DNA of 64,000 nucleotides from Carettochelys insculpta (lineage: Eukaryota; Chordata; Testudines; Carettochelyidae): the NCBI RefSeq assembly GCF_033958435.1, contig NC_134138.1, forward strand, positions 264,531,798 through 264,595,797. Reading direction: 5' to 3'. Positions within the stretch are counted from its first letter, which is position 1. Every line of letters begins with the position of its first letter. Below, one piece after another: positions 11,546 to 23,300 of the stretch. The notes beneath the pieces were generated by a model, which was given only the letters and a program-made list of their open reading frames with translations, did not search any database and was not told the origin of the DNA. Position numbers and translations under genes: made by a program.

Positions 11546-13291
11546 GCAACCCTCCGAGACAAAACATGATATTAATCTTCTTTTATAAAGAGGATCCCCA
11601 CTCTAAATACAAAACGCTTTCTTGCCTCTCATAATTCCATTGAGCATCCTTGGAGGTTATAGGTATATTGGAGATTAGAACAGGCTCTTGAGATTTTGCA
11701 AGAGGAATACAATTCTCTAAATCTATTGGAGATAGACAGATCAAATGACTTTTTAAGTGCTTAGTGTACTAGATACATATTGAAGGCCTGGTCCAAAGCC
11801 CACAGTCACCAATTCAAAGACTCCCACTCCCATTCACTTCAGTTGGCTTTGGATCACCCTTTAGCAATCCATTCCACTAAAAGCATCCAAGATTTACAGC
11901 TGTATCCCATTCAAGACACATAAATGAAGACAGGTTGTCAAAGTACTGAGCACTTGTACATACACATTGAAGTCAGGCTTTAATGCATCTAAACTAAAAA
12001 TTGAGGCAGCCAGAGTCATTAGTCACTTTTCAAAACCTTGCCCAATGTGTGTGAAAGAGGAAGCAGGGAGATGCCCCTCTAGACACTACAGCCAACCAAA
12101 CTTTTCACCATTTCACCCTTTTCCCCCCGAACCTGCAAGATCCATGAATAGTGTTATTTTCCTGATGTGCTGCCTCACTCAAGAATCACAGAGGTAAAAA
12201 CACTATGATCAGTTTCATTTAGCCGATGGCTTTGCGGCTGGAGGTGGGTTTCTTTGAGATTTAACTGAATATTTTAAAAAAGCAAAATAAACCAAAACTG
12301 ATCTGCTCAGTCTGCCTTGATTTCAAATGTGATTTGAAGGGAAAGCTTTGCTAACCAATGATGTATGCCGTTTACCTTTCACCATTGCCAAAAGGACTGA
12401 GCCTTGTAAAATGTAAATACACTGCAGCAAGCTGTAAAAGTTATCTTTTACACTTATGCCATTATTTGTTCTTTAATTTAATTTTAACACAAAGCCGTGT
12501 ATTTTATTAAATTTCCCTACTATTAATAATTACTTTGGCAATCTCCCATTCAATCAATGTTCACAAAGCCTCTTACACAGGCTCCTAAAGACAGCGGAAT
12601 GAGTTCTTTCTCAGAAGCCTCACTGATAATATACATCTGGAGTGCTTTTAATCATTTTACCAAGTTAGAAAATTCTCATGTATTGAACTCCAGTAGACCA
12701 AGGAGAAATTTCATGGCTCGTCACCAACTGTGATCAGGTGAAAGGAATGCAGAACATCACTTTCAAATTAAATTATGCTTGTTCAGGTTGGAGTGGCACA
12801 ATCTGTCTTTAACAAAAGAACAGCCTTCTGTGGGAATTTTAGGGGAAACTCAGCTCGCTGATTCACACTGCAGCTTCTTAAATTTTATGCTAAATTGCAT
12901 AGTTAACAGCCTTCTGGTATATTTTCCTAATCCACCAGTATTCCACTACCTTTCTGAAAGCACGCATCTTCAGAGCTTCCTCTTAGTGGAAACAGATCTC
13001 CCTCATTCTGGGAGGATGTAGAAGTATAATGTGGCACTGTATTCAGTGGAGAGATTTTACAATTTATTTTGTGGGTACAGACCTCTATTGATTGAACTGA
13101 AAAAAAATCCACCATTAACATGTCTGCAAGCACTGGTTGCAAAATTGTAAAGTTAATCATTTTGGGTATGCTTGCACTGCTTTCTGGGAACATCCAGAGC
13201 AACCAAGCACTGCTTAAGGAAAAGTAGTAATCAACTTAGTTTACAGCAACGGAGATTCAGATTGGATATCAGGAAAAAGGATTGTGAAGTA

Positions 13292-13579
13292 CAAGTTGAG
13301 CCTCTCTAATCAGGAACTCCCTTGTCCAGCAACATCCATAATAATTTTGCTTAGCTGGAGGACCACTTACCAGGTGTAGCCAAGTTTCTCATGGTCCCAT
13401 AATGTGTGTTTGCAGCCACCAGTCCTGGCTCTCAGTGTTCTGTGCTGTTATTTAGCTGCAATTTACCCTTAAATGTCTTCTAAGAGCCCAGGAAGCAGTG
13501 GACCTCCTGTGGTTCAGTAACTTCTCTCATTCAGCACTGGTCAGGTCCCGAGGATGCTGGACAAGAGAGGTTCAGCCTG
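13292..13579. mobile_element. Tigger/pogo-like MITE
   Basis: The ends are inverted repeats: CAAGTTGAGCCTCTCTAAT at the left and, in reverse complement, CAGGCTGAACCTCTCTTGT at the right. A TA dinucleotide precedes the left end (13290-13291); the right flank is CA. The CAGGTTGA-type terminus and TA target are typical of pogo/Tigger elements of the Tc1/mariner superfamily. At 288 bp it carries no transposase. A second copy with matching ends is at 48.64-49.40 kb. Confidence 0.6.
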
Positions 13580-13582
13580 CAC

Positions 13583-13742
13583 CAGAATAGGTCACCAACA
13601 GGGAATGAGGATTCCTTGTCGCTGCCGGTTTTTAAAAGCTGGTTATACGAACACTTGGCAGGGGTGACACAAGCACCCTTGGTCCTGCCTCACCACAGAT
13701 GACTTTTGGAAGTTCCTTCCAGCCCTACATTTCTATGCTTCT
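13583..13742 (+). mobile_element. CR1 3' end fragment
   Basis: The plus strand shows the CR1 3' module: GTTTTTAAAAGCTGG, then a CACTTGGCAGGGGTGA segment, and the tail GGAAGTTCCTTCCAGCCCTACATTTCTATG. The terminal TTCTATG repeats mark the true LINE 3' end at about 13742. It is 5'-truncated and sits directly after the Tigger-like element. Confidence 0.65.
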
Positions 13743-15939
13743 ATAAATGCACAGGAAATGTGGATTTAAATCCATATACTGCATCACAAGAAGGGAATGT
13801 TGGCATCACTTCCTGTGAGCATTTATGCTTGAAATCTGATCTGACCCAGGGCTGTCAGCTCCCTCCTTGCACCCCAAACTACCTGAGGTGCAGAGTAATA
13901 TGCTCCTGGAAATTCAAGCAGGTAGCTGTGTAAACCAACATGCATGTCACTCCCCTGAACTCTGTGGGACACCTGGGAAGAGCCCAGGCACAAGTGCATA
14001 TGGTAAAGTGTGCTGAGAAACAAAAGCACAGCTCCCTGTCGGTGCAGATGTAACCAACCCTGCAGGGGTGCAGGCGCTGCCCAACCCCAACAGTCACTAG
14101 ACAGGGTTAAGCAAGGCAGAGGGGCACAGGTAAGGCTGTATCTTAGGCTGCCTGCTAGACTCCCAGAGGAATTTTGTCCTTGGCTACCTGCTTAGAGCCC
14201 AACTCACCCGTTCACCTCATCTGCAGGGTATTTGGCTAGAAGTGCTGGAGCCTAGCCCTGTATCCCAAGCTTCTCTTCCCCCAGTTCATTTTCTTCTCTT
14301 CCTTGGTTGCCTGGTTATGGTTCTCCTCTACCTACTGCCTTCCCTCTCTTTGGGCTCCTCTGGGACTTTCCTTCACTTACATATGATTTAAACAGAGGAG
14401 GTGGCTTGGAAATTCACATGCTATGTCACTATCACTGAGCTGGAGCTCTGTCATTCCTGCTCCCCTGGGTGAAAGTCACCGAGCTATGAGGGGGCCCAGA
14501 GGAAGGTTTTCTGCACCTTTTACCATAGGTCTTGAATGGCATTGTGTAAGCGTGGGCCGTGGGCACAGCAGCCAAGCAAGAGTCCCTAAATTCTATGGAG
14601 GGAGCCTGTCATAGCAGTGGTCCTCAGTACATGGATAGATGTAATTATGTGGCCGTCTTCTGCGCACTGTCAGAGTGCCCAAGGCTGGTCCTGAGGGCTG
14701 GAGGGTGGATTGGACAACGGGATCCAGCATCCCCATGATGTCATGTACCTGGCACTGAAGCTGGAACAGGTGGGGTGTGGCTGCATTGTACTGCAAACTG
14801 GCCATGGCTTGGGAGAGGGGATTCCACCTTCCCTTCCTCTCCTTCAGGTAATCCCCACCTAAAGCCCAAACAGCAGAGTTGTGTGTGGCTGGGATTTCCT
14901 CTGCTGGGTGCGTCTACAAGGCAATAAAACACCTGTTGCTTGCCAATTTCAGCTGAAGTGCTTATCTTGGACACAGCAGTGGCATAATAAATGACTGCTC
15001 TTTTTTTTTTTTTTTGCTGTTGTGAATATAGAGTATGGACAAACAATGAAACTGTTTAAAGAAAAATGTTGTCTAGATTTTACAAAGGCACTAAAATAGC
15101 CCTAACCTCCCAAACACCACTGAAAACAAGAGACACCAGAACCTGAAACCCAGAATCCCCTGAAACACCTTCTAAGAAAGGACCCCAGCCTGCCAGCTCC
15201 CTTTCCATATTTGCTCCCCTTTCTTTTTCTTTGACCTCTTCTCATGTTATAAGCACAGTGCTTTTAAGCCAGGAAACATTTCCATCTGTCAACAGCCTGA
15301 CATGTAAGTTTACACTCACCAGAATTAACCACTTCAGGAAACCACATTAACCTCACATTTCCATGTCCGTCAACCTGAGGCATGTTTGTCACCACCAATG
15401 AGCCATTTGCTTTATATAAAACACAAGGCAAATTAGCAGCCAAAGTACAAATAGTTGGATCATCCAGCATCATGTATATTCTTATTATCTGTTACATTAT
15501 CCTTACCTAATTGCTGGCACTTTGGCTCCATCTGACATTTTCCAACCTACAAATGCTTATTAGAGTTTCTCAGATAGAAGAAAATGTGCATCATAGTGAT
15601 TATCCACTCAAGGCACTGCATGTGACACGCTGCAATGGCTGTAAGACCTTTACCCTATGGCAAGCAGGACAGTCAGCTATTTCGGGCGTTAGTGATGCTT
15701 TGACAAGTGTTGCTTGGGGTGACAGGACCACAGTATCAGTGGAGAAACACCCTCCATTGCTATGGACCCTTCTCAGATACCAAAACATGTTAGAATTATA
15801 TAGACACAAAAGCTACTTCATTGTTCCACTGAAGTGCAGTTACTTCTGGGTCAAAAGGCAGCACTACTTTAATTGTGCAGCACCACCTAGAGGCCTCACC
15901 TGAGATCTGGGCCCAACTGTACTACCTGCTGTGGGGCTC

Positions 15940-16065
15940 AGAGTACCTTGTCCAGACCTCAAGAAGAGCTCTGTGCGAGTCAAAAGCTTGTCTCTCACCT
16001 CAATGGAACCTGGTCCAATTAAACATATTACCTCACTCACCTTGTCTTCTTAATACAAACAGATA
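15940..16065 (+). repeat. Second hammerhead-type repeat family, plus copy
   Basis: The plus strand reads CTCAAGAAGAGCTCTGTGC (core from 15958), then a partner GAGTC, then AAAAGCTTGTCTCTCACC, TGGTCCAATTAAACATATTACC and CACTCACCTTGTC. As I recall this repeat in reptile genomes, intact copies read CTGATGAAGAGCTCTGTGTA...CTCGAAAGC, so the core here has drifted at several positions. The tail words TGGTCCAAT and TTACCTCA recur, reversed, at 19.95-20.05 kb. Function as a ribozyme is not expected for this copy. Confidence 0.5.
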
Positions 16066-16087
16066 GGAATCTCCAACAAGTTTACAT

Positions 16088-16196
16088 TCTAAATAGAGGC
16101 AGAAAAAGAGAGGTGTCATCTTCCCAAGGTAACCCAGCAGGTCAGTGGAACAATCAGGAAAAGAGCTCAGGTACCTTAACTCTCCTCCTTCCAATA
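16088..16196 (-). repeat. MIR-like SINE fragment
   Basis: The plus strand shows AGAGAGGTGTCATCTTCCCAAGG, then ACCCAGCAGGTCAGTGGAAC and AGAGCTCAGGTACC, the reverse complement of the MIR core (TGTGTGACCTTGGGCAAGTCACTT and the part before it). The match is moderate, as expected for such an old repeat. Confidence 0.55.
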
Positions 16197-16231
16197 GCCC
16201 CTACTGCCTTCCTTAGCATGCCTCTCTATTG

Positions 16232-16740
16232 GGCTACGTCTACCCAGCAGCACTACTCTACAAATAAGATATTCCAAAATGGCAACTCCAAAATAACAAA
16301 ACCACACACAAAATGCATTTCTAGATAGCACCCAGATATTTTGAAATAGCATTTCCAGGTCCATAATGCTATTTCAAAATAGTGCCATTACAGCCCATTA
16401 CAGCTTACTTCGAAATAGCCCTATTCTGTGTCTTATTAGAGCCTATTTTGAAACAATAGAGAGGTAGCCATGTTAGTCTGTATCTGCAAAAACAATGAGA
16501 AGTTCTGTGCCATCTTATAGACTAACAGATTTATTTGGTGCATAAGCTTTTGTGGACAAATGCTTCATCAGCAATTTCAAAATACGCATTATTCCTCACA
16601 GAATGAGGTGTACCAGAATTGAAATAATGCACCTGCTATTTTGATTTTATTTTGAAATAGTGTGTGCATCTACATGCTGCTAAAGTTATTTCAAAATAAC
16701 AGCAGTTATTTTGAGAACATGTCCATGTAGACACAGCATA
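16232..16740. mobile_element. Fold-back element, family B, with a nested hammerhead-type repeat
   Basis: The left end GGCTACGTCTACCCAGCAG and the right end (reverse complement ATGCTGTGTCTACATGGAC) are related inverted ends. Both arms are full of ATTTTGAAATA / TATTTCAAAATA words, which makes the element strongly self-complementary. It carries no open frame. The arms are separated at 16454-16576 by a hammerhead-type repeat that inserted later. Related family-B copies are at 34.2 kb (partial) and 46.8-48.0 kb. Confidence 0.65.
16454..16576 (-). repeat. Hammerhead-type repeat nested in a family-B fold-back element
   Basis: The plus strand reads GAGGTAGCCATGTTAGTCTG, then TATAGACTAACAGATTTATT, then CATAAGCTTTTGTGG and CTTCATCAG. 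On the minus strand this gives CTGATGA (16565-16571), a stem with GTCCAC, then AAAAGCTTATGC, the last being one base off the hammerhead GAAA. The minimal third stem AGC-TTAT-GC is still visible. It interrupts ATTTTGAAA / ATTTCAAAATA sequence of family B; only a 4-bp CAAT is shared at the two junctions. Confidence 0.6.
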
Positions 16741-17090
16741 AGTGATAATCTGTATTTTGAGTACATTCACCTCATAGGTTATATACCAGACCTGGCAGAA
16801 TAGGGTTTCACAAGGTAACTGAAATGGATCAGGTTATTGTGGCCTTAAACCATTGCCTATGTCAGTCTTCATTAATTGCAGTGCTTGCAATGAATCACTG
16901 TATGTGTTTTGACAAGTATTGTTTACCCTGTGGTTTCCAGCAGAATGAAACAGCTGTTTCAGCAGGGCCTGTATGATTAGAGTTATAATTGTGAAACATT
17001 ATAGTACCCTTTAGAATTCTCTTCAGGTGCCCCTTTTGTACCTCAGATTACAAATGCCCAAGCAATAGATACTGTGTTATCTAATATAAA

Positions 17091-17108
17091 AAGAGAGAGA
17101 GAGAGAGA
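17091..17108. repeat. Short (AG)n microsatellite
   Basis: About nine AG units in a row. It is the only notable simple repeat in this part of the intron. Confidence 0.9.
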
Positions 17109-17865
17109 TGAGGAACTGTCTCAATAATGCTTTTGTACTCACTAGAGCTAACAGTAAAATAAGAACCAGAGAGACATGGTTCACCATAGGCCATTTATGG
17201 TTCTATAAAAACATCATTGTGGCTTTCTAAGGCATTCCCATCTGCACTTTAATAGATGTCTGGTCTTTTAAGTGTCCTCTTTCTATTTGGTAGCTAATGG
17301 AGATAGGAGGAAAGCAAGTAATTTTATTATGGAATCTGTTGCTACAGGAACATTAAATAGCAATCAAATTAAAATGGCAAAACTCAAAGGACTGTCCTGG
17401 GGTTTTAACTCATGTTAATAATAAATAAGTAATAACAAATGGATGGATGTATTAAGCTCCCTCAAATGTATGTCTGCAGTGTAACAAGAATTAAGGCTTC
17501 AAAGCATTTTTCAACCATCTCTCGTTGCTTTTTAGTTCCTATTGACAAGCAAGAAAAACCCTAAACATTTTCTCCTTATAAAAACATATTAACCAACTTT
17601 TTTCTTTAAAAAGCAGCCACTGGAAACCACCTAATATTTGAACTGTAACATCGATATTGTCATCTGAAAGGACCTGACCATGGTGGACTTGATTCAGCAA
17701 AGCAGATAAGCATGTAGTCAATTTTAAGCCCATGCATAGTTTCATTGGGTCAGTGAGGCTATTCATATGTTTAAATCCAGTGCAGGATAGGATCCTGGGT
17801 GCTCAGCACTTCAGTTCAGCCAAAACAAATGATTCACTACATTGACTAGATGGGGCATCACAATA

Positions 17866-18062
17866 AGGCCATTTCTACATATGCCACTTTCTTCAAAAAA
17901 ATTTTTGGGAAGAAGGGGCCTCCGGAAGAAGGACTTCCTTCCAGAAGATGCCCTGGGGGCCATGCTTCTAAATGGCATTTTGGAGTCCAGAAGAACATCT
18001 TTCAGACTCCAAATCACGTGATCTTACGCTAATGAGGTGTGGGGAATTTGCACGAGAAACGG
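17866..18062. mobile_element. Half of a fold-back element (family A-like)
   Basis: It begins GGCCATTTCTACATATGCCAC, a mutated form of the GGCTATGTCTACAC terminus. It continues with GGAAGAAGGGGCCTCCGG and CTTCCTTCCAGAAGATG, matching the stem centre of family A, then CTAATGAGGTGTGG. The opposite terminus (TGTAGACATAGCC) is missing, so one end is lost. Confidence 0.5.
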
Positions 18063-18589
18063 GTCTTTTCAGGATCAGCTACTGACTTCCTAAGTCACTC
18101 ACCCTCTCTCTTGTCTTTGAATCTCCAGCTGTATAAGGAAGATTAGGATTATTTCACTTTTAAAAGGGCTTTGAGAAATGCTATAAAAGCCAGTTTATTA
18201 CTAATTAGTGTCTTTGGTTTGTTTGGAGGAAAATTTTAAAATACAGATGTTAAAAGCAATGAAATACACTTCTGAGCATGCTCAATAGAGATCTACTAAA
18301 ATATAGCAGATCTTCATGACGAACCTCCACTTCATGACATCTTGAACATACTGTCTGCTTAGCCTGAGCAAAAACAAAAAAGTAAATGCTCTATGGCTAC
18401 TAACAGTACAAGTTACTTGAGAGAATTTTTAGCCATCCTGCTGAAACACTCACAGAAACCTCCAACAAATAACTAGTGGTAATAGGCAGGTGGCTGGATG
18501 TATTTGTGCATTCTGTAAAATGCTGAAAAAAATCTAAATCTCAAAAACTAAAAGAGCTATGAAAGAGAGAGGCAGGAAAGTCAGACAGC

Positions 18590-18840
18590 AAACTGCGCTG
18601 ATTTGGGATTTCAGGAGATCTGGGTTCAGTGCCTAGCACTGCCACGAACTTCTTATGTCACCATGTGGGGGGCAAATCACTTAATCTTTTTGTGCCTCAG
18701 TTTCACTATTAGCAAATGTCATTATCCTCATTTTACATTCTCTTATTCTGTCAGCCTTTCTGTTTAGATTGTAAGGTCTTTGGGGCCCAGCACAACAGTG
18801 CCCCAATCTCAACTGCAGTGTGCAGGAGCTACAAATAAAT
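18590..18840 (+). repeat. MIR/CORE-SINE-like fragment
   Basis: In order: CAGGAGATCTGGGTTCAGTG, GCACTGCCACGAACTTCTTATG, GGCAAATCACTTAATC and GTGCCTCAGTTTCACTATT, which follow the MIR consensus around its conserved core. The 3' side (GATTGTAAGGTCTTTGGGGCC, ending in ACAAATAAATA) is a tail I have seen with such SINEs in reptiles. Divergence is high, so it is old. Confidence 0.6.
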
Positions 18841-19257
18841 ATGTTTTAAAAGTTCTTCCTCAAAATGCTTCCAAGCTAGCAAAACACAAAAACAGGTGGG
18901 AGGAGAGGACAGAACATCCCAGCCACTTAATGAGCAAAGTGGGCGAGTATACAGTGATAGACCTTTTGCACAAAAAGCACAGACCAAGAGTAACCCAGAA
19001 TACCTTCCCAGATCATATTGTATGTTTCTGTACCTGTTAACACTCCATTCTATTTCATGGTGCATACTTGTACACGTCCAGTGGCATCCTAAGAAACTGA
19101 CTGTTCTGTGGACATCACTACTCTTTTATTAATAAATACATGCACACTGCAAATAGACCAATAGGAGAATGTCAGATTTCTTAGCATAATCTAATACACA
19201 TATGCAAAATGCATTTTAACCCATATAACAGTCAAATTAAGTCCACTTTTCGCTATC

Positions 19258-19585
19258 CAATGATAGGATTGGAAAAGTCCAACCCCCTGCTCCAGGCAGG
19301 ACCAGTCCCAATCCCAACTAAATCATCCCAGTCATGGGTGGTGATTCTGCCACCCTTCTAGGTAACCTAGTACAGTGCTTCACCACCCACCTTTTGAAAT
19401 AGTAAGAAAAACTGTCCAACCTAGATCTCTTCCACTGCTCCTCATTCAGTCATCTGTCACCACTAAAAACAGCCTCTCTCCATCCTCTTTGTAAACTCCC
19501 TTCAGGTAACTTAAAACTGATATCAAATCCCCCCTCGTCTCTTCTGTAGACTAAATAAACCCCAATCCCTCAGCCTCTTATTGGG
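19258..19585 (-). mobile_element. CR1 3' end fragment
   Basis: Reverse orientation: the left edge is AATGATAGGATTGGAAAAG and CCAACCCCCTGCTCCAGGCAG, and the right part includes CATCTGTCACCACTAAAAAC and AATCCCTCAGCCTCTT. The order and wording match the 3' untranslated part of the CR1 copy at 2.74-3.13 kb. It has no coding part. Confidence 0.7.
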
Positions 19586-19951
19586 GGAGCTGGAGTGAAT
19601 AATTTATAACTGGCACATCTGTAACCTAAGAACTATGGGTAACATTTCCAAAATTGCCTACATGACTTGGGATCCTAAGTCTTAGCGCCTAAGTCACTAT
19701 TGCAAACAGGATTTAGGCTCTTAAAACTTTACCCTATAATCTTATCAAATAAAAATTTTGCACACTTTCCTTTGGAGTGTTTGTTACTTAAAAAAAAAAA
19801 ACCTAGCAGTTTTTGTTAGCAGAGAGAACGAATTTCTCCCCTACTCCTCCTGTGCTTTTAAATGACTTCACCATTGTTGAAGAAACATTGAAAATACCAT
19901 TAGTCCCTGACAAAGACAGACTGCCACTATAAAACCTTCAGAAAATCATAA

Positions 19952-20053
19952 GCAACATAGGCCAGGTTGGTGGGCTAATATATTTTATTGAACCATCTTC
20001 TTCTTGTGAAAGAAGTTTTTGAGCCTACACAGAGGTCTTCTTCACATATGGAA
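19952..20053 (-). repeat. Second hammerhead-type repeat family, minus copy
   Basis: On the minus strand: GTGAAGAAGACCTCTGTGTA, then GGCTCAAAAACTTC, then GGTTCAATAAAATATATTAG and CCCACCAACCTGGCC. This parallels the copy at 15.94 kb (AAGAAGAGCTCTGTG ... TGGTCCAAT ... TTACC), so the two are paralogous repeats. The GAAA box is lost here (CAAAAA). It abuts the palindromic repeat that starts at 20069. Confidence 0.45.
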
Positions 20054-20068
20054 AGTAGCCCTTAAACA

Positions 20069-20356
20069 GAAACAGGTAAATAGTCACACAGATGTAGTCG
20101 TGTGAGTCTGTATCTTCTTAAAACACAAAAGCAGACCTGTACTACTTTAAAGACCAACAATATAATTTATTAGGTGATAAGCTTTCATGGGACAGACCCA
20201 CTTCTTCAGATCTGGAAAATTCTGAATTTTCCAGATCTGAAGAAGTGGGTCTGTCTCATGAAAGCTCATCACCTAATAAATTATATTGTTAGTCTTTAAA
20301 GTAGTACAGGTCTGGGTTTTGTTTGTTTGTTTTTTTGTCTTCTGAAGAAACGGGTA
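20069..20356. repeat. Head-to-head inverted hammerhead-type repeat with 15-bp direct repeats
   Basis: Two arms of about 100 bp meet near 20221 and are inverted copies with about four differences. Each arm has a hammerhead-like core: plus strand CTGAAGA (20237-20243) ... GAAA (20260-20263), and minus strand CTGAAGA (20203-20209) ... GAAA (20183-20186), with a GTGGG...CCCAT or CTCAT stem between. Beyond the cores lie CACCTAATAAATTATATTG and TTAGTCTTTAAAG. The unit is flanked by AGTAGCCCTTAAACA (20054-20068) and AGTAACCCTTAAACA (20357-20371), 14 of 15 identical, which looks like a target-site duplication. Confidence 0.7.
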
Positions 20357-20379
20357 AGTAACCCTTAAACATAAGAGTG

Positions 20380-23300
20380 GGTATACCAACCAGTGCTTCA
20401 TGCCTTTTTATAAAAAAATTGATAGGTTATGCGATATGGCAAAATACTAAATAAGAGCTGCTGCCACCCCTTGGTCACAGTGTGAAATTTAATATGTTAA
20501 ACTGCACTCTGCCAGTCACACCCTGCAGGCCTTAGGCAGGCAAAAACTCCTTGTAAAAGCAACTTGATATCATTGAGCTTGAAGGGGATCTTTTCTAGAA
20601 TGTAAACTAAAGACTCAAGCCTACAAAGTACATTTATACAAACAATTCTACTCCTGCACATTGTCTCTCTTTTGTGCCCCAGGCAAGTTTTCCAAACCTT
20701 GAATTTACACTTGCCTCCAATTTCTTGCCTTTCATGGGATCCATGACAATGGAGAGCTGTAAACAGCTTCATTTGGAGCCCACTAGGGTCCTTCTTTCAG
20801 TCTGCTAGCAGATTTGTTGAAAAGCAATACAAAATGCTCCCTCCTAGGACTCTGTTCCTTCTCTTTGCATTCCTCCCAGCCCCTGCAAGCTCCAGGGAAA
20901 GGATGTGAGCTGAGTATTCTAACTCTGTGAGGTCCAAGTTACTGGGCATATCACTGCCACTAGACAGATGAGTCAAACTCTTCACATAGTTATTCTTGTG
21001 TGTTCAAAATATTTTCTAGCAGATTCTTCATAACATCCATAATACATCAAAGGTCTGATCACTGTTAGAAAGGCTTGCAGAATGGGAAGGTTAATTTTAA
21101 ACCAGCAACAAAAATAATGAATCCTTTGAAATCCAAACATAACAATTGTTAAAGCAATGCATGAAAACTCCCTATTGCAGCAATTTTAAATTATCCAGTG
21201 TTAAGTTACATAATGAAATATATAATTAACTTGCATTCAGACAAGCCGGAGAGATTAACTTTATGAATGTGTAATTATTGAACTTCATGATGCTAAACTG
21301 TATTTTTATTAATTTCAAGAGATGGGCTGAACAAATCAATAGGGACCTAATCCTGCTTCCCTTTAAGTGAGTGGCCTCAGTCCCATACAGGCAGCAGGAT
21401 AACCGCATCCAAGGATCCTAAAGCTTATTAAGAATAAGTTGCAGGTAAGGACTTTGCATCAGATAGTGCACAAAGAAAACTGTTCATATGACCTATACAG
21501 AGATTTTTGACAGCTACATGGAATACTTCACTATATACTGATTCATGACCACTCCAAAGTACATAAAAAAAAATTCTCTCTGTGGGAAAGGACTGAAACA
21601 TTTCTGATATTTAAGTTGCTCTGCACTGACCTTGACACTCTTCTGGGAAGCAATAGCTTTCCCAGTAGTAAAATAATGGATTGGAAATTATTCATTTTAT
21701 TGCATGTGTTAACAAAGCTTCCATATTAAATGCTAAACATTTTGAGGGGTTCTAATTTTAATAATATGGTTCAAATAAGATGAACAATAGTAAGAGATGT
21801 ACCCTTTGATTTACTTCTCAAAGTAGCAATCTCAGTTATTTACTAATTACATCTGAAATAATCACTTCTATAAAATAGTCTTAGAATAAACTATCAATAT
21901 TGAAAATTATAAAAACATAGCTATGTTTCTTCTTTTAAAAGTGACCTTCAATTTATACAATTTGGCAAATATACAACTGAATGAAAAGTATTCCAGATTT
22001 CAAAGTAAAAATAAGAGCTACTTCATGTTGGTCCCAAACTTTGACTCAGTGGATTTTTTTTTCTGCAACTGTAATAGGACTTTTACCTGAAGAAGAAATG
22101 AAAAAGGAATGTAGCATTGGTTCTTTATACAGAAAAATCTATATAACACTCCAGTAGAATGTTTTAGCACATAAATTATCACCAGGAATTTAAATTTAAA
22201 TGGATTATTCTGGTTATTTTATAGTCAGTGCCTTATGAAATAGATCAATATTCTGTAGGGAAGTGTTCAGTTCTTATGGACTTGATTAATGCATTGTTAT
22301 CATCACAGTAATTAAAAGGAACAGGATTATACACAATCATCATGTATATCTTACTCAGCACCTTCTGGCAGTTGTCTGCAAAAATTAAACTCATTAATCA
22401 CTATGACTCCAAAGAAAAGTAAGCTTAAGAAAAATGAAACAGCTCTATTTTAAATGAGATGGGTGGGGGGGGAGAAATCCAGCATCTAGAAAGATCTCTT
22501 GTTTACATAATAATATGAAAAGTTTGAATCTCATAGAGGAAACAATTGTGATTATATTTCCAGAACGTGAATTAATACTCTACTATTATAATGCACTGGA
22601 CTTTCCTTACATTCTTCACAGGTCCTGTCCCATATGCCAATACACTAGCTTAAAAATGCACATTTATATCAAAACTATTATGTCCTCTGGATTAGGTTCA
22701 CATGACCTCTTATTTTGCAGCTTTGATAACTGGCCCCAATTCAGCACTTCTATTGAAACCATTGGAAAATTGACTTGTACAAAAGAAAATTGAATCACAG
22801 GCATAGTTTAAAATGACATAGAAGTATAACAAAAGCAAGAATAAATGGCATAAGCATATCAATATTTTACACATGTTCTCTGTATACCCCCAAATCACTC
22901 AACATGTTGATTTCTTCTTGGTGTGCAGAACCAGCTACCAGAATTGAATACTGTGAAGTTTCGATAGCAAAATACCAACTGCATCCAGACAGCTGTGTTA
23001 TCTCATTTATACAAGTTCAAATTCAATGAACTCTCATCAGCTACTTCTTGGTGGGGTGGGGAGTTTCAAGCTTAACTCTGCAATTTCCTCATTTTAATTG
23101 TGCTGATACAGATCACACTCTTTGCATTGCTTTAATGCAGGTTTTATTCTTATTTTAATCATGTGTAAGTCTCTTCTAGTATTGAAAGAAGTACCAGGAG
23201 AAGGGGAAAATATTAGATATAAACAACAGGATGGATTGGAGAGACCAGGAACCTGTCTTCTTCTCCAACTTGTATAGCACTGGGAAATGTATTCATATAT

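Noticed and set aside
11765..11860. CCTGGTCCAAAGCCCACAG ... TGGCTTTGGATCACC as an inverted repeat
   Set aside because: It probably is an old self-complementary amniote repeat, but divergence is too high to set limits or a family.
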